Under the pieces are notes generated by a model. That model did not search any database. It was not told the DNA's origin and saw only the letters and a list, made by a program, of their open reading frames with translations. A stretch of DNA of 64,000 nucleotides from UWMA-0277 sp965183885 (GTDB lineage Bacteria > Bacteroidota > Bacteroidia > Flavobacteriales > BACL11), in the NCBI GenBank assembly GCA_965183885.1, contig OZ238992.1, positions 620,001 through 684,000 on the forward strand, read 5' to 3'. Position 1 is the stretch's first letter. Each line of letters begins with the position of its first letter. The position numbers and the translations under genes were made by a program. Below, piece by piece: positions 45,043 to 54,233 of the stretch.

Positions 45043-45645
45043 ATGAAAAAGAATCTTACGCTATTAGTTTTAATATGTGGAATTCTTACATCTCAAATCA
45101 AAGCTCAAAATTTTGGCGGCGGTATTATTTTAGGAGTTAGTTCCTCACAGGTTTCTGGAGATCATTTAGGAGGATTTAATAAAGCAGGATTATTAGCAGG
45201 TGGCTATGTAAATATTAAGCTTAACAGCTCACTAAAACTACAAATGGAAATGACTTTTATTCAAAAAGGGAGCAACAACCCTAAGATGAATGAAAATAAC
45301 ATTTCTGATATTAGCAGTAATTACTTTAGTGCTCCCCTATTACTAAAATACCATCAGAGTGAAAGTATTCAGATTGAAGCAGGGGTAGAAACTGCTTTAC
45401 TTATTTCAGCTCACGACAATGATTTATATGGGAAAATTCCTATTCAGCAAAGTCGTTCTTTTAACTCAATTGACCTTGGAGCATTTGTAGGTTTTAATTA
45501 TAAATTAACGGATTACATAAATCTAAACACCCGAATAGGGAACTCCATTATTCCAATTCGTGAGCATGCATCAGGAACTACTTTTAAACTCAATAAAGGG
45601 CAATATAATTCAGTATTAAGCTTTGCTTTACACTACACCCTATAA
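45043..45645 (+). CDS. Small outer-membrane beta-barrel protein (PorT-like family)
   Basis: A 200-aa protein with signal peptide (to KAQNF, about residue 22). Strands follow the pattern of 8-stranded PorT-type/OMP_b-brl_2 barrels: GGGIILGVSSSQVSGD, GGYVNIKLNSSLKLQ, LGAFVGFNYKLT and a terminal VLSFALHYTL. General outer-membrane function only can be stated. Its stop overlaps the ubiX start by one base, so it is coupled to it. Confidence 0.72.
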   Translation: MKKNLTLLVLICGILTSQIKAQNFGGGIILGVSSSQVSGDHLGGFNKAGLLAGGYVNIKLNSSLKLQMEMTFIQKGSNNPKMNENNISDISSNYFSAPLLLKYHQSESIQIEAGVETALLISAHDNDLYGKIPIQQSRSFNSIDLGAFVGFNYKLTDYINLNTRIGNSIIPIREHASGTTFKLNKGQYNSVLSFALHYTL

Positions 45646-46217
45646 TGAAAAAGCAATATAAAATAATTGTAGCAGTAACAGGAGCTAGTGGAGCTATTTA
45701 TGCTAAAGTCCTTTTTGATAAGTTGCTTGAATTAAAAGATCAAATAGAAGCGGTTGGTGTATTAATGAGCGATAATGCAAAATATGTTTGGGAAACTGAA
45801 TTAGGAAACACTGATTATTCAGAGTATCCTTTTACTTTTTATAATAAAATGGATTTTACTGCGCCATTTGCTTCAGGGTCTGCTAACTATAACACTATGA
45901 TTATCTGTCCATCATCAATGGGAACAATGGCAAGAATTGCTACTGGAATAAGTAATGATTTAACTACCAGAGCTGCTGATGTAATTTTGAAAGAAAGAAG
46001 AAAGCTTATTGTTGTAGCAAGAGAAACTCCTTTAAGCTTAATTCATATTAATACTATGAAAACAATAACTGAGGCTGGAGGCATTATTTGCCCTGCAAGC
46101 CCCTCTTTTTACAGCAAGCCACAAAGCTTTGAAGCACTGGCAGCTACTGTAATTGATAGAGTGTTAGACTTAGGAGGCTTAGAAAATAATAGCTACAGAT
46201 GGGGAGACAAACAATAA
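45645..46217 (+). CDS. ubiX: Flavin prenyltransferase UbiX
   Basis: A 190-aa flavoprotein that prenylates FMN to make the cofactor of UbiD-type decarboxylases. VAVTGASGAIYAKVL at the N-terminus, the CPSSMGTMARIATGISNDL segment (two halves of the flavin site), ARETPLSLIH and the ICPASPSFYSKP segment are all family motifs. Length is typical. No ubiD is seen in the window. It is the sixth gene of the TlpA-led operon, though its function is unrelated to the envelope genes. Confidence 0.94.
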   Translation: MKKQYKIIVAVTGASGAIYAKVLFDKLLELKDQIEAVGVLMSDNAKYVWETELGNTDYSEYPFTFYNKMDFTAPFASGSANYNTMIICPSSMGTMARIATGISNDLTTRAADVILKERRKLIVVARETPLSLIHINTMKTITEAGGIICPASPSFYSKPQSFEALAATVIDRVLDLGGLENNSYRWGDKQ

Positions 46218-46260
46218 ATCTCTAAGATTTGTGTTATTCTAATATAAAACAATAAACCAT

Positions 46261-46446
46261 ATGTTAGAATTCAGTAAGAAGGTCCTTAAAAAAGTTAGCT
46301 TTGATAAAAATCTATTTAAGAAAGAGTTGCAAAAAAGTGCAGGATGGATTGGAAAAAATGAAGTTATAACCTTAAAAGTTTGGGCACTTACTAGCTTCTC
46401 TCAATATCGTAATATTATACTCGAAGTCTTTGATCAAGTTTCTTAG
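46261..46446 (+). CDS. Small basic protein of unknown function (61 aa)
   Basis: A 61-residue frame beginning MLEFSKKVLKKVSFDKNLFKKEL, with many Lys and a hydrophobic C-terminal half (VWALTSFSQYRNIILEVF). It has no signal peptide or membrane segment. It lies 43 bp after ubiX in the same direction and ends 4 bp inside the convergent ruvB. The pattern of FSKKVLKKVSFD-LFKKEL resembles a small conserved Bacteroidota protein that I believe I have seen near ubiX or ruvB, so I take it as a real gene; no function can be given. Confidence 0.6.
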   Translation: MLEFSKKVLKKVSFDKNLFKKELQKSAGWIGKNEVITLKVWALTSFSQYRNIILEVFDQVS

Positions 46447-47465
46447 AATAAATTTCCTTGGTCAGCAGATTTTATTCTTCCTAAATGTTTAAAAGCTAAA
46501 TCTGTTGCTTGTCTTCCTCTTGGAGTACGCATTAAATAACCTTCCATAATTAAGAAGGGCTCATACACTTCTTCAATAGTACCTGCCTGCTCACCTACTG
46601 CAGTAGCAATAGTAGTAAGTCCTACAGGACCACCTTTAAATTTATCAATAATAGTAGTAAGTATTCTATTATCCATTTCATCCAAACCATGCTCATCAAC
46701 ATTAAGAGCTGTTAAAGAAAATTGAGTGATTTTCTTATCAATATTTCCATCACCTTTAATTTGTGCAAAATCTCTAACTCTTCTAAGTAAAGCATTTGCT
46801 ATCCTTGGCGTACCTCTACTCCTACCTGCAATCTCAATTGCAGCATCTTTAGCTATACCTACATCTAATATTGATGAAGACCTGTTTACAATTTTAGAGA
46901 GCAAATCTAACTTATAATACTCTAAACGAGAGTTTATACCAAAACGAGCACGCAAAGGTGCTGTAAGTAATCCTGACCTAGTTGTAGCGCCTATTAATGT
47001 AAAAGGATTAATCTTTATTTGTACTGTTCTTGCATTTGGACCTGACTCTATCATAATATCAATTTGATAGTCTTCCATTGCAGAATATAGATACTCCTCA
47101 ACTATAGGATTTAACCTATGTATTTCATCAATAAAAAGGACATCTCTTTCATCTAGATTAGTAAGTAAACCTGCTAAATCTCCAGGCTTATCTAATACAG
47201 GTCCTGATGTGGTTTTAATCCCTACACCTAACTCATTAGCAATAATATTTGCTAGCGTAGTTTTACCAAGCCCTGGAGGTCCATGCAGTAATACATGATC
47301 TAAGGCTTCCTCTCTCTGTTTTGCAGCAGCTATAAAAACCTCTAAATTATCTACAATTTTATCTTGCCCTTCAAAATCAGAAAATAGTTTAGGACGTAGC
47401 ACTTGTTCAAGAGCTAACTCATCATCAGAATAAGATTCGATATTTGGATTTAATTCATCATTCAT
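46443..47465 (-). CDS. ruvB: Holliday junction DNA helicase RuvB
   Basis: A 340-aa AAA+ motor that drives branch migration with RuvA. Walker A is HGPPGLGKTT (61-70), Walker B is LFIDEIHRL, sensor 1 is GATTRSGLLTAPLRARFG, and the winged-helix C-terminus ends TPRGRQATDLAFKHL. The start chosen is MNDELNPNIES at 47465. A frame 15 codons longer begins inside a transcription terminator and crosses a -7 promoter match, so it is rejected. Transcribed alone. Confidence 0.96.
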   Translation of the reverse strand: MNDELNPNIESYSDDELALEQVLRPKLFSDFEGQDKIVDNLEVFIAAAKQREEALDHVLLHGPPGLGKTTLANIIANELGVGIKTTSGPVLDKPGDLAGLLTNLDERDVLFIDEIHRLNPIVEEYLYSAMEDYQIDIMIESGPNARTVQIKINPFTLIGATTRSGLLTAPLRARFGINSRLEYYKLDLLSKIVNRSSSILDVGIAKDAAIEIAGRSRGTPRIANALLRRVRDFAQIKGDGNIDKKITQFSLTALNVDEHGLDEMDNRILTTIIDKFKGGPVGLTTIATAVGEQAGTIEEVYEPFLIMEGYLMRTPRGRQATDLAFKHLGRIKSADQGNLF

Positions 47466-47473
47466 TATAACAG

Positions 47474-47481
47474 CAAATGTA
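47474..47481 (-). promoter_or_regulatory. Probable -7 promoter element of ruvB
   Basis: On the minus strand this reads TACATTTG, a full match to TAnnTTTG, 9 bp before the ATG at 47465, giving a very short leader. It lies just downstream of the act operon terminator. Confidence 0.5.
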
Positions 47482-47497
47482 TACAATAATTCATAAA

Positions 47498-47523
47498 AAA
47501 GGGTCAGCATATGCTGACCCTTT
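47498..47523 (-). terminator. Terminator of the act operon
   Basis: A perfect palindromic stem (AAAGGGTCAGCAT with ATGCTGACCCTTT), with an A/T run, 26 bp after the actF stop. Confidence 0.82.
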
Positions 47524-47548
47524 AGATTATCTATATGATTTTAAAATC

Positions 47549-48733
47549 CTAAGTATGTAAATGCTTACTCTCATCTAAGAAAGGATGATTTTTAACTTCT
47601 AATGGTGCTTTAGTTAATGCATTAAGAACAATATAAATCATTAATCCTGCAAAACCTAATCCCATTCCAATTTCAACAAACCCTATATGCCCATGAGTAT
47701 TTAAAGTTCCTGGAGCAACTAATAAGTAAGAGTTAATCCAGTGTCCAATTAATATAATAATACTTACAAAAATTAATCTTCCATTATTACGTTTAGCATC
47801 TCTACTAATTAGTAAAATAATTGGAGGAATAAAACTTAAAATCATTGAGAACCAGAATAAAAAATTATAATTCTCTACTTCTAATCTTGCAGTAAAGTAA
47901 GTTACTTCCTCAGGAATATTAGCATACCAAATTAACATAAACTGTGAGAACCAAATATAAGTCCAAACTAAAGAGAATGCAAAAATCCATTTCCCTAAAT
48001 CATGAATATGATTTTCATTTACATTTTCTAAGTACCCCATACGCTTTAAGTAAAGCGTAAATAGTAAGATAGTAGTTGAACCAATAGTAGCCCAGTCAGA
48101 GAAAATATACCAACCAAAGATAGTACTGAACCAGTGTGTATCAATTGACATAATCCAATCCCATGAAGCAGTAGCTGAAGTTATAGCAAAGAATACCATA
48201 AACCAAGCTGAAGTACGAATACCTTTCTTATAAAAAGTAAGACCACCCTCTGCATCTTCAAGCATAGATTGTTGTCTTAATTTCTTAGCAAAGTAGTTCC
48301 ATCCTAATAAGTAAATGATAGTTCTAATGATAAAGAATGTTGCATTTAAGTATGCTTCTTTACCAGCAATAATTTTATCAAAATGCTCACTAGCAGGATC
48401 CATAACACCATCAGCTAACCAGTGATAAATATGATTCCAATGCATAATACTAGCAACCATAATTACTAACATAATAACACTTGTTATTGGCAAAAATGAC
48501 ATGATTGCCTCAGGAACTCTTTTTAATGTTATAGACCAACCTGCTTCAGCAACATATTGTAGTGCTACAAAGAAAACTGCAAATACAGCTATCCCTATAA
48601 AGAAATAATTATTAAATAGTAAACTAGGCCAAGCTCTATGAGGATCTGTTGCAAAACCAACAATTAATGCAATAAGACCAATAGCCATAAGTGCCATTGA
48701 GAAATTTTTCGCTTTTTTATCTATTGTAAACAT
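47549..48733 (-). CDS. actF: Alternative complex III membrane subunit ActF
   Basis: A 394-aa polytopic protein with about ten membrane segments. ActF is the second NrfD-like integral subunit of the quinol:cytochrome c oxidoreductase called alternative complex III, related to ActC. ITSATASWDWIMSIDTHWFS and FSQFMLIWYANIPEEVTYF (each a single conserved stretch) are characteristic of the subunit. It is last in the act operon, 12 bp after actE, and is followed by a terminator; no cytochrome oxidase genes come after it. Confidence 0.9.
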   Translation of the reverse strand: MFTIDKKAKNFSMALMAIGLIALIVGFATDPHRAWPSLLFNNYFFIGIAVFAVFFVALQYVAEAGWSITLKRVPEAIMSFLPITSVIMLVIMVASIMHWNHIYHWLADGVMDPASEHFDKIIAGKEAYLNATFFIIRTIIYLLGWNYFAKKLRQQSMLEDAEGGLTFYKKGIRTSAWFMVFFAITSATASWDWIMSIDTHWFSTIFGWYIFSDWATIGSTTILLFTLYLKRMGYLENVNENHIHDLGKWIFAFSLVWTYIWFSQFMLIWYANIPEEVTYFTARLEVENYNFLFWFSMILSFIPPIILLISRDAKRNNGRLIFVSIIILIGHWINSYLLVAPGTLNTHGHIGFVEIGMGLGFAGLMIYIVLNALTKAPLEVKNHPFLDESKHLHT

Positions 48734-48745
48734 GCTATATATATT

Positions 48746-49330
48746 TTATTTTTTACCGTAATGTTGTAGTTCCTCTTGTACATAAAGTACAATTTTCCAT
48801 CTCTCATCTTCATTAATTTGAGAAGCATGAGGACCCATAGCGTTTAAACCATAAGTAATTGCATGAAAAATATGACCTGCTTTTAAATCACACATTGGCA
48901 CGTCACATCTTCTTTTTAATTTTTCATCATTATAATGAGGTACAGCTGAATATAAAGCATGTGTAATTGTACCGTCACCAGCACCTGTTGCACCATGACA
49001 ATGTTCACAGAACATTCCATATAAAGCTTTCCCTTCAGCAAGGTTTTTCTCATTATTCTCAACAGGATTTACTGCTTCATCCCCTGCTAATAAATACCCT
49101 TCTAAAGAAGCATCATAATTAAAAGTAGACAAGTGTCCTCTAGCAATTGTTCCTTCAATAGGAGTTCTTGCATTAATACCAGTTACAGCATTCTCTCCAT
49201 AAGTTTCTAATGAAGCTGAACGATACATATTTGGCATATACTCGTAACCAGGACTAGAGTCTCCTCCAGTACACGCAGCAAGAAAAAATACTGCTGCTAC
49301 AAATCCGATTTTTATAAATACTTTATTCAT
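48746..49330 (-). CDS. actE: Alternative complex III monoheme cytochrome c subunit ActE
   Basis: A 194-aa lipoprotein cytochrome. The signal ends in FFLAAC (lipidated Cys20). One haem c site is CEHCH (108-112), followed by GATGAGDG, and the likely distal ligand Met is in GLNAMGPHASQ. It belongs to the periplasmic arm of the complex and passes electrons to the oxidase. It sits 2 bp after actD. Confidence 0.92.
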   Translation of the reverse strand: MNKVFIKIGFVAAVFFLAACTGGDSSPGYEYMPNMYRSASLETYGENAVTGINARTPIEGTIARGHLSTFNYDASLEGYLLAGDEAVNPVENNEKNLAEGKALYGMFCEHCHGATGAGDGTITHALYSAVPHYNDEKLKRRCDVPMCDLKAGHIFHAITYGLNAMGPHASQINEDERWKIVLYVQEELQHYGKK

Positions 49331-49332
49331 GA

Positions 49333-49854
49333 TTAAGCGTCTTTTTCGTTAATTTCTGTTGCTCCTGTTTTTGTAAGTAACTCTTTTATAGCTGTTACAT
49401 CTCCTGCAACCTCAAGCTCCATTAAGAATTTATCATCTGTAGTTCTTGGATCAGGACTATCAGATTTACCTCCAGGATATAAACCATTTCTTATTAAATA
49501 AGTAATAGACATTAAATGCGCTGCAAAAAGAACAGTACATTCAAAAAGAACAGGTACAAATGCAGGTAAGTTATGATAGAAAGTCCAATTTGGTTTACCA
49601 CCAATGTTTTGAGCCCAATCTACAATCATTATGTTGTAAATCATTAATGAACCAAGAGTTAAACCTATACAACCATAAATAAAAGCTGTAATGGCCATTC
49701 TTGTTTCTTTTAGTCCTAATGCTTTATCCAAACCATGAATTGGGAATGGAGAGTACACTTCTTTTATCTCAATATTATTTGAGCGTATTTCTTTTACTGA
49801 GGCTAATAAAACTTCCTCATCATCAAAGATTCCGTATATTGTATTTTTACTCAT
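49333..49854 (-). CDS. actD: Alternative complex III subunit ActD (DUF3341)
   Basis: A 173-aa protein with two central membrane helices (AITAFIYGCIGLTLGSLMIY and the FVPVLFECTVLFAAHLMSI region), between a cytoplasmic N-terminal domain (IYGIFDDEEVLLASVKEI) and a soluble tail. This is the DUF3341 family, which is ActD. It overlaps actC by one base (49854) and is followed by actE. Confidence 0.92.
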   Translation of the reverse strand: MSKNTIYGIFDDEEVLLASVKEIRSNNIEIKEVYSPFPIHGLDKALGLKETRMAITAFIYGCIGLTLGSLMIYNIMIVDWAQNIGGKPNWTFYHNLPAFVPVLFECTVLFAAHLMSITYLIRNGLYPGGKSDSPDPRTTDDKFLMELEVAGDVTAIKELLTKTGATEINEKDA

Positions 49855-51233
49855 TATTTCTTGTTTTTATATTCAGATCCTGAAGATTTAACAATTGATT
49901 TTAATTCTGCCTGTGCAATTACAGGGAAAGTTCTTGCGTATAGTAGGAATAATACAAAGAAGAATCCTATTGTCCCTAAATAAATCCCTAAGTCAATAAA
50001 GCTAGGTGAGAACATAGTCCATGATGATGGCAAGAAATCTCTATGTAATGACGTTACAATAATTACAAAACGTTCAAACCACATTCCTATATTTACAAAT
50101 ATTGACAATACAAATGTTGCAATAAATGATGTTCTGATACTCTTAAACCAGTATAACTGAGGGGTAAGTACATTACATGACATCATAATTGCATAAGCCC
50201 ACCAGTAAGGTCCTGTAGCTCTATTTAAGAAAGCATATTGTTCAAACTCAACTCCAGAATACCATGACATAAATAGCTCAGTAATATAAGCTGTCCCTAC
50301 CAATGAGCCTGTAAGAAGAATAATAATATTCATATATTCAATATGTTTAACTGTAATATAAGCTTCCATGTTTACTACTTTTCTCATAATAATAAGTAAA
50401 GTTTCAACCATTGCAAAACCTGAGAACAATGCCCCTAATACAAAGTATGGAGGAAAAATTGTTGTGTGCCACCCTGGAATAACCGAAGTTGCAAAATCCA
50501 TAGATACAATAGAGTGTACCGAGAATACTAAAGGAGTTGCTAAACCTGCAAGTACTAAAGATACTTCTTCAAATCTTTGCCAATGCTTAGCTTTTCCACT
50601 CCATCCAAATGATAGGAAAGAATACAACTGCTTTTTCATTGGGCTAACAGTAGCACTCATTCTATCTCTTATCATTGCAAAATCAGGAATTAATCCAATA
50701 TACCAGAATACTACCGATACAGAAAAATAAGTTGAAATTGCAAATACATCCCAAAGTAAAGGTGAGTTAAAGTTTACCCAAAGTGAACCAAACTGATTAG
50801 GAATTGGAAATACATAGTAAGCTAACCAAGGACGACCCATGTGAATTAATGGAAATAAAGCAGCCTGTGCTACTCCAAAAATTGTCATTGCCTCAGCTGA
50901 ACGGTTAATTGACATTCTCCATTTTTGACGGAATAATAACAATACCGCTGAAATTAACGTACCAGCATGACCAATACCAATCCACCATACAAAGTTAGTA
51001 ATATCCCAAGCCCAGTTAACGGTTTTGTTTAATCCCCATGATCCAATACCAACACCAATAGTGTAAGCCATAGATAATACTCCCCAAAGGAATAAAACAA
51101 ATGATAATGAAAATAATATCCACCAATATTTATTGGCTTTCCCTTCAACAGGTCTTGAAATTTCTACTGAAATATCATGATAGGATTTTTTTCCTAAAAT
51201 TAACGGATCTCTGATTTCTGATTCTTTATGCAT
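49854..51233 (-). CDS. actC: Alternative complex III membrane subunit ActC (NrfD/PsrC family)
   Basis: A 459-aa membrane protein with about ten helices, the main quinol-binding subunit in ACIII structures. GIGHAGTLISAVLLLFRQKW and the STAFSVHSIVS-like segment (here TPLVFSVHSIVSMDFATS) are family marks, as is the ends-on GMWFERFVIIVTSLHRD motif. It lies between actB (10 bp) and actD (1-bp overlap). Confidence 0.94.
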   Translation of the reverse strand: MHKESEIRDPLILGKKSYHDISVEISRPVEGKANKYWWILFSLSFVLFLWGVLSMAYTIGVGIGSWGLNKTVNWAWDITNFVWWIGIGHAGTLISAVLLLFRQKWRMSINRSAEAMTIFGVAQAALFPLIHMGRPWLAYYVFPIPNQFGSLWVNFNSPLLWDVFAISTYFSVSVVFWYIGLIPDFAMIRDRMSATVSPMKKQLYSFLSFGWSGKAKHWQRFEEVSLVLAGLATPLVFSVHSIVSMDFATSVIPGWHTTIFPPYFVLGALFSGFAMVETLLIIMRKVVNMEAYITVKHIEYMNIIILLTGSLVGTAYITELFMSWYSGVEFEQYAFLNRATGPYWWAYAIMMSCNVLTPQLYWFKSIRTSFIATFVLSIFVNIGMWFERFVIIVTSLHRDFLPSSWTMFSPSFIDLGIYLGTIGFFFVLFLLYARTFPVIAQAELKSIVKSSGSEYKNKK

Positions 51234-51243
51234 GATAATTTAT

Positions 51244-54201
51244 TTATGCTTTGTTTCTAATTTTTGTTTGATAGAACACTGAAGGATCAACATTTAAGTG
51301 TTCTAGTAATTGATATGCTCTTTCGTCTTTTTTCAAGGCTTGAACTTGGTGTGTTTCATCATTTACATCACCAAATACAATTGCATTTGTAGGACATACT
51401 GATGAACAAGCAGTTTGAGCATCTTCATCTCTAACTCTTCTACCTGCTTTTTTAGCATCTAATTTAGTATCCTGTATTTTCTGTAAACACATACTACATT
51501 TTTCAATAACTCCTCTTGATCGAACAACAACATCAGGATTCAATACCATCTTACCATAATCATCATTCATATTGAAATCAAACTTATCGTTTTCAGAGTA
51601 CTGGAACCAGTTGAACCTTCTTACTTTATAAGGGCAGTTATTTGCACAGTATCTTGTACCTACACATCTGTTGTATGCCATATGGTTTTGCCCTTCAGCA
51701 CCATGAGATGTTGCAGCTACAGGACATACAGTTTCACAAGGAGCATGGTTACAATGTTGACACATTACTGGCTGATAAACTACCTCAGGATTTCCTGAAG
51801 GTTCTTCCATCTCAGCATACATATCAATTGCAGATATTTTTTCTGCTTCTGACAATTCATGAGTCATATCACTAGAGAAATAACGGTCAATTCTTAACCA
51901 GTGCATATCTCTACTTTTTCTAACCTCTGCTTTACCTACAACAGGAACATTGTTTTCTGCATGACAAGAAACAACACAAGCAGCACAACCAATACAAGAA
52001 GTTAAATCGATTGACATATTCCAGAAGTGCCCTGTAGTATGATCAAATTCATCCCAAAGTGTTACCTCTGATGCTTTTTTATGTCCATCATGTGTAGCAT
52101 AAGTTACTTGCTCATTTCCTGAACGAGGGTTCTTTATAAAATCTTCTAAAGTAGTTTCTTTTACAATTTCTCTACCCATCATAGTATGGTGTAACTGTAC
52201 AGCTGCAAATTCGTATTCACCACCTACAACTGTAATATCTGCATCACCATTCCCTAAAGAGAAAGCATTAAATCCTACTTTATCACCAGCTTTACCAGCT
52301 GCTGTTCTACCATAACCAACAGCCATAGCTACAGTACCAACTGCCTGTCCTGGCTGTATCATTACCGGCACATTATTCATAGTAACACCATTAACAGTAA
52401 TATTTACCATATTACCATTTAAGGCTCCATCAGACACATTCCAGTTCGTAATTCCTAACTCACGTGCTGTAGCAGCTGACATTGTTAAATAGTTATCCCA
52501 AGATGCTCTTGATAATGGATCAGGTAATTCTTGTAACCAAGGGTTATTAGCTTGTGTACCATCCCCCATTGAGATTTTCTCGTACGTTTCAAACTCAATA
52601 GCATCAGATTTAGCTAAATCAAAAGAAGGAACAACAGCATTAAATGCTGAAGTTTTTACTGTTTTTGTAGCTACATTAAAGTATCCATCGTGTACTGATT
52701 TATTCCAATCAATATTAGTATAGAAATCTTGTAAGAAAGTATGGTAGTCAGATGATTCTCCTGTCCAAACCATTAAACTTTCTTGAAATTGTCTTCCATC
52801 AAACAATGGAGAAATTGTTGGCTGCATTAACGAATAAACACCATTTGATGGCATTGCATCACCCCAGCTTTCTAAGTAATGATTATCTGGACAAGCATAA
52901 GTCATTTTTGAAGCTGACTCATCATTGTATAATGAAGTAGCAACCGTTAATCCAACTTTAGATAATCCTGTATTATATGCATCAGCGTTAACTAAAGTAT
53001 AAGAAGGATTTACATTATAAGTTATTAATGCATCAATATTACCAGCATTCATATCAGCAATAAGTGCATTTACATCAGCATCATTTCCTTGCTTTAAATA
53101 AGAAGGATTAGATAATGACATTGTATTTTCGTAGTTCCCTAATTTATTATTAATTGCATTTACTAAAGTCTGAACTTGCGGCTCATTACTGTTACAAACT
53201 ACTATAGAGCTGCCTGAATTATTAGATAAATCAGCAGCCATTTTTGCTATTCTACTATCAGCAGTACCTCCGTTTAATGCACTAAATAAATTAGACAATA
53301 AACCTGCTTGTTCTGATGGCTTAATTTGAATTCTCTCATCAGCATTAGAACCTGTTAAAGATAAAGTAGTTTCTACTTGGTAGTGCTTAGCCATTTTACC
53401 TGTCTTAGGGTTTCTGGCTGTAGCATATTGAGTTGCATAATCTGTAGTTCCCCAGTTTCCTAAGAAATCAGCACCAAAAGATACAATTACATTTGCTTTA
53501 TCAAAGTTATAAGTAGGCAATGCTCTTACTCCAAATGAAGCTTCATTTGCAGCTAACATTCCATTATAAGAAACAGCATCCATCTGCACATGCTTTACAT
53601 TTCCATATTTAGATGAAAAGTTAGCAATTAATTTTTGCGTTGATGGGCTAATAATAGTTGAAGATAAAATTGCAATATTTCCTCCTTTTGCTGCAATCTT
53701 ATTTAACTCAGCAGTAATTTCAGCATCGGCAGTACTCCAATCTGTAGCTACACCACCTTTCATTGGATTTCTTAATCTTGAAGAATCGTATAAAGAAAGT
53801 ACTGAAGCTTGAATTCTTGCATTAGTTGCTGTTTTATTCCCTTCAATCTTAATAGGACGACCTTCTCTTGTTTTAACTAAAATAGAAGCATAGTCGTGTC
53901 CATCATACATTGTAGTTGCATAAAAGTTAGCAACACCAGGAGTTATCTCTTCTGGTTTTATTACATAAGGAATTGCTTTGTTAACAGGAGTCTCACAAGC
54001 TGCTAAAGTTGCAGCAGCAGTACTAAATCCTAAAAACTTTAAGAAATCTCTTCTTGATGTAGAAGTAGCTGATAATTCTTTATCACCTAAAAACTCATCA
54101 ACAGGAATTTCCTGAACAAATTCATTTTGTCTTAGCTTGTTTACTAATGGATCGTTATTTAGCTCAGCTAAACCTTTCCAATATTTTTTTGCTTTTGTCA
54201 T
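51244..54201 (-). CDS. actB: Alternative complex III iron-sulfur subunit ActB
   Basis: A 985-aa periplasmic subunit. A twin-arginine signal, TSRRDFLKFLG (Arg50-Arg51), ends in a lipobox with Cys69. A molybdopterin-oxidoreductase-like domain without evident cofactor function makes up about residues 80-730, as in known ActB. A ferredoxin-like domain (roughly 745-960) carries clusters of cysteines: CIGCAACVVSC, CQHCNHAPCETVCP, CVGTRYCANNCP, CSMC and CSSVCP. It carries electrons from quinol to the haems of ActA/ActE. It is 32 bp after actA. Confidence 0.95.
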   Translation of the reverse strand: MTKAKKYWKGLAELNNDPLVNKLRQNEFVQEIPVDEFLGDKELSATSTSRRDFLKFLGFSTAAATLAACETPVNKAIPYVIKPEEITPGVANFYATTMYDGHDYASILVKTREGRPIKIEGNKTATNARIQASVLSLYDSSRLRNPMKGGVATDWSTADAEITAELNKIAAKGGNIAILSSTIISPSTQKLIANFSSKYGNVKHVQMDAVSYNGMLAANEASFGVRALPTYNFDKANVIVSFGADFLGNWGTTDYATQYATARNPKTGKMAKHYQVETTLSLTGSNADERIQIKPSEQAGLLSNLFSALNGGTADSRIAKMAADLSNNSGSSIVVCNSNEPQVQTLVNAINNKLGNYENTMSLSNPSYLKQGNDADVNALIADMNAGNIDALITYNVNPSYTLVNADAYNTGLSKVGLTVATSLYNDESASKMTYACPDNHYLESWGDAMPSNGVYSLMQPTISPLFDGRQFQESLMVWTGESSDYHTFLQDFYTNIDWNKSVHDGYFNVATKTVKTSAFNAVVPSFDLAKSDAIEFETYEKISMGDGTQANNPWLQELPDPLSRASWDNYLTMSAATARELGITNWNVSDGALNGNMVNITVNGVTMNNVPVMIQPGQAVGTVAMAVGYGRTAAGKAGDKVGFNAFSLGNGDADITVVGGEYEFAAVQLHHTMMGREIVKETTLEDFIKNPRSGNEQVTYATHDGHKKASEVTLWDEFDHTTGHFWNMSIDLTSCIGCAACVVSCHAENNVPVVGKAEVRKSRDMHWLRIDRYFSSDMTHELSEAEKISAIDMYAEMEEPSGNPEVVYQPVMCQHCNHAPCETVCPVAATSHGAEGQNHMAYNRCVGTRYCANNCPYKVRRFNWFQYSENDKFDFNMNDDYGKMVLNPDVVVRSRGVIEKCSMCLQKIQDTKLDAKKAGRRVRDEDAQTACSSVCPTNAIVFGDVNDETHQVQALKKDERAYQLLEHLNVDPSVFYQTKIRNKA

Positions 54202-54233
54202 TTTATATAGAATTAAAATCTAAATACTTTTTT

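Noticed and set aside
47465..47510. Longer ruvB start at 47510
   Set aside because: That ATG lies within the palindromic terminator of the act operon and the added residues are not RuvB-like; a -7 element lies inside the extension.
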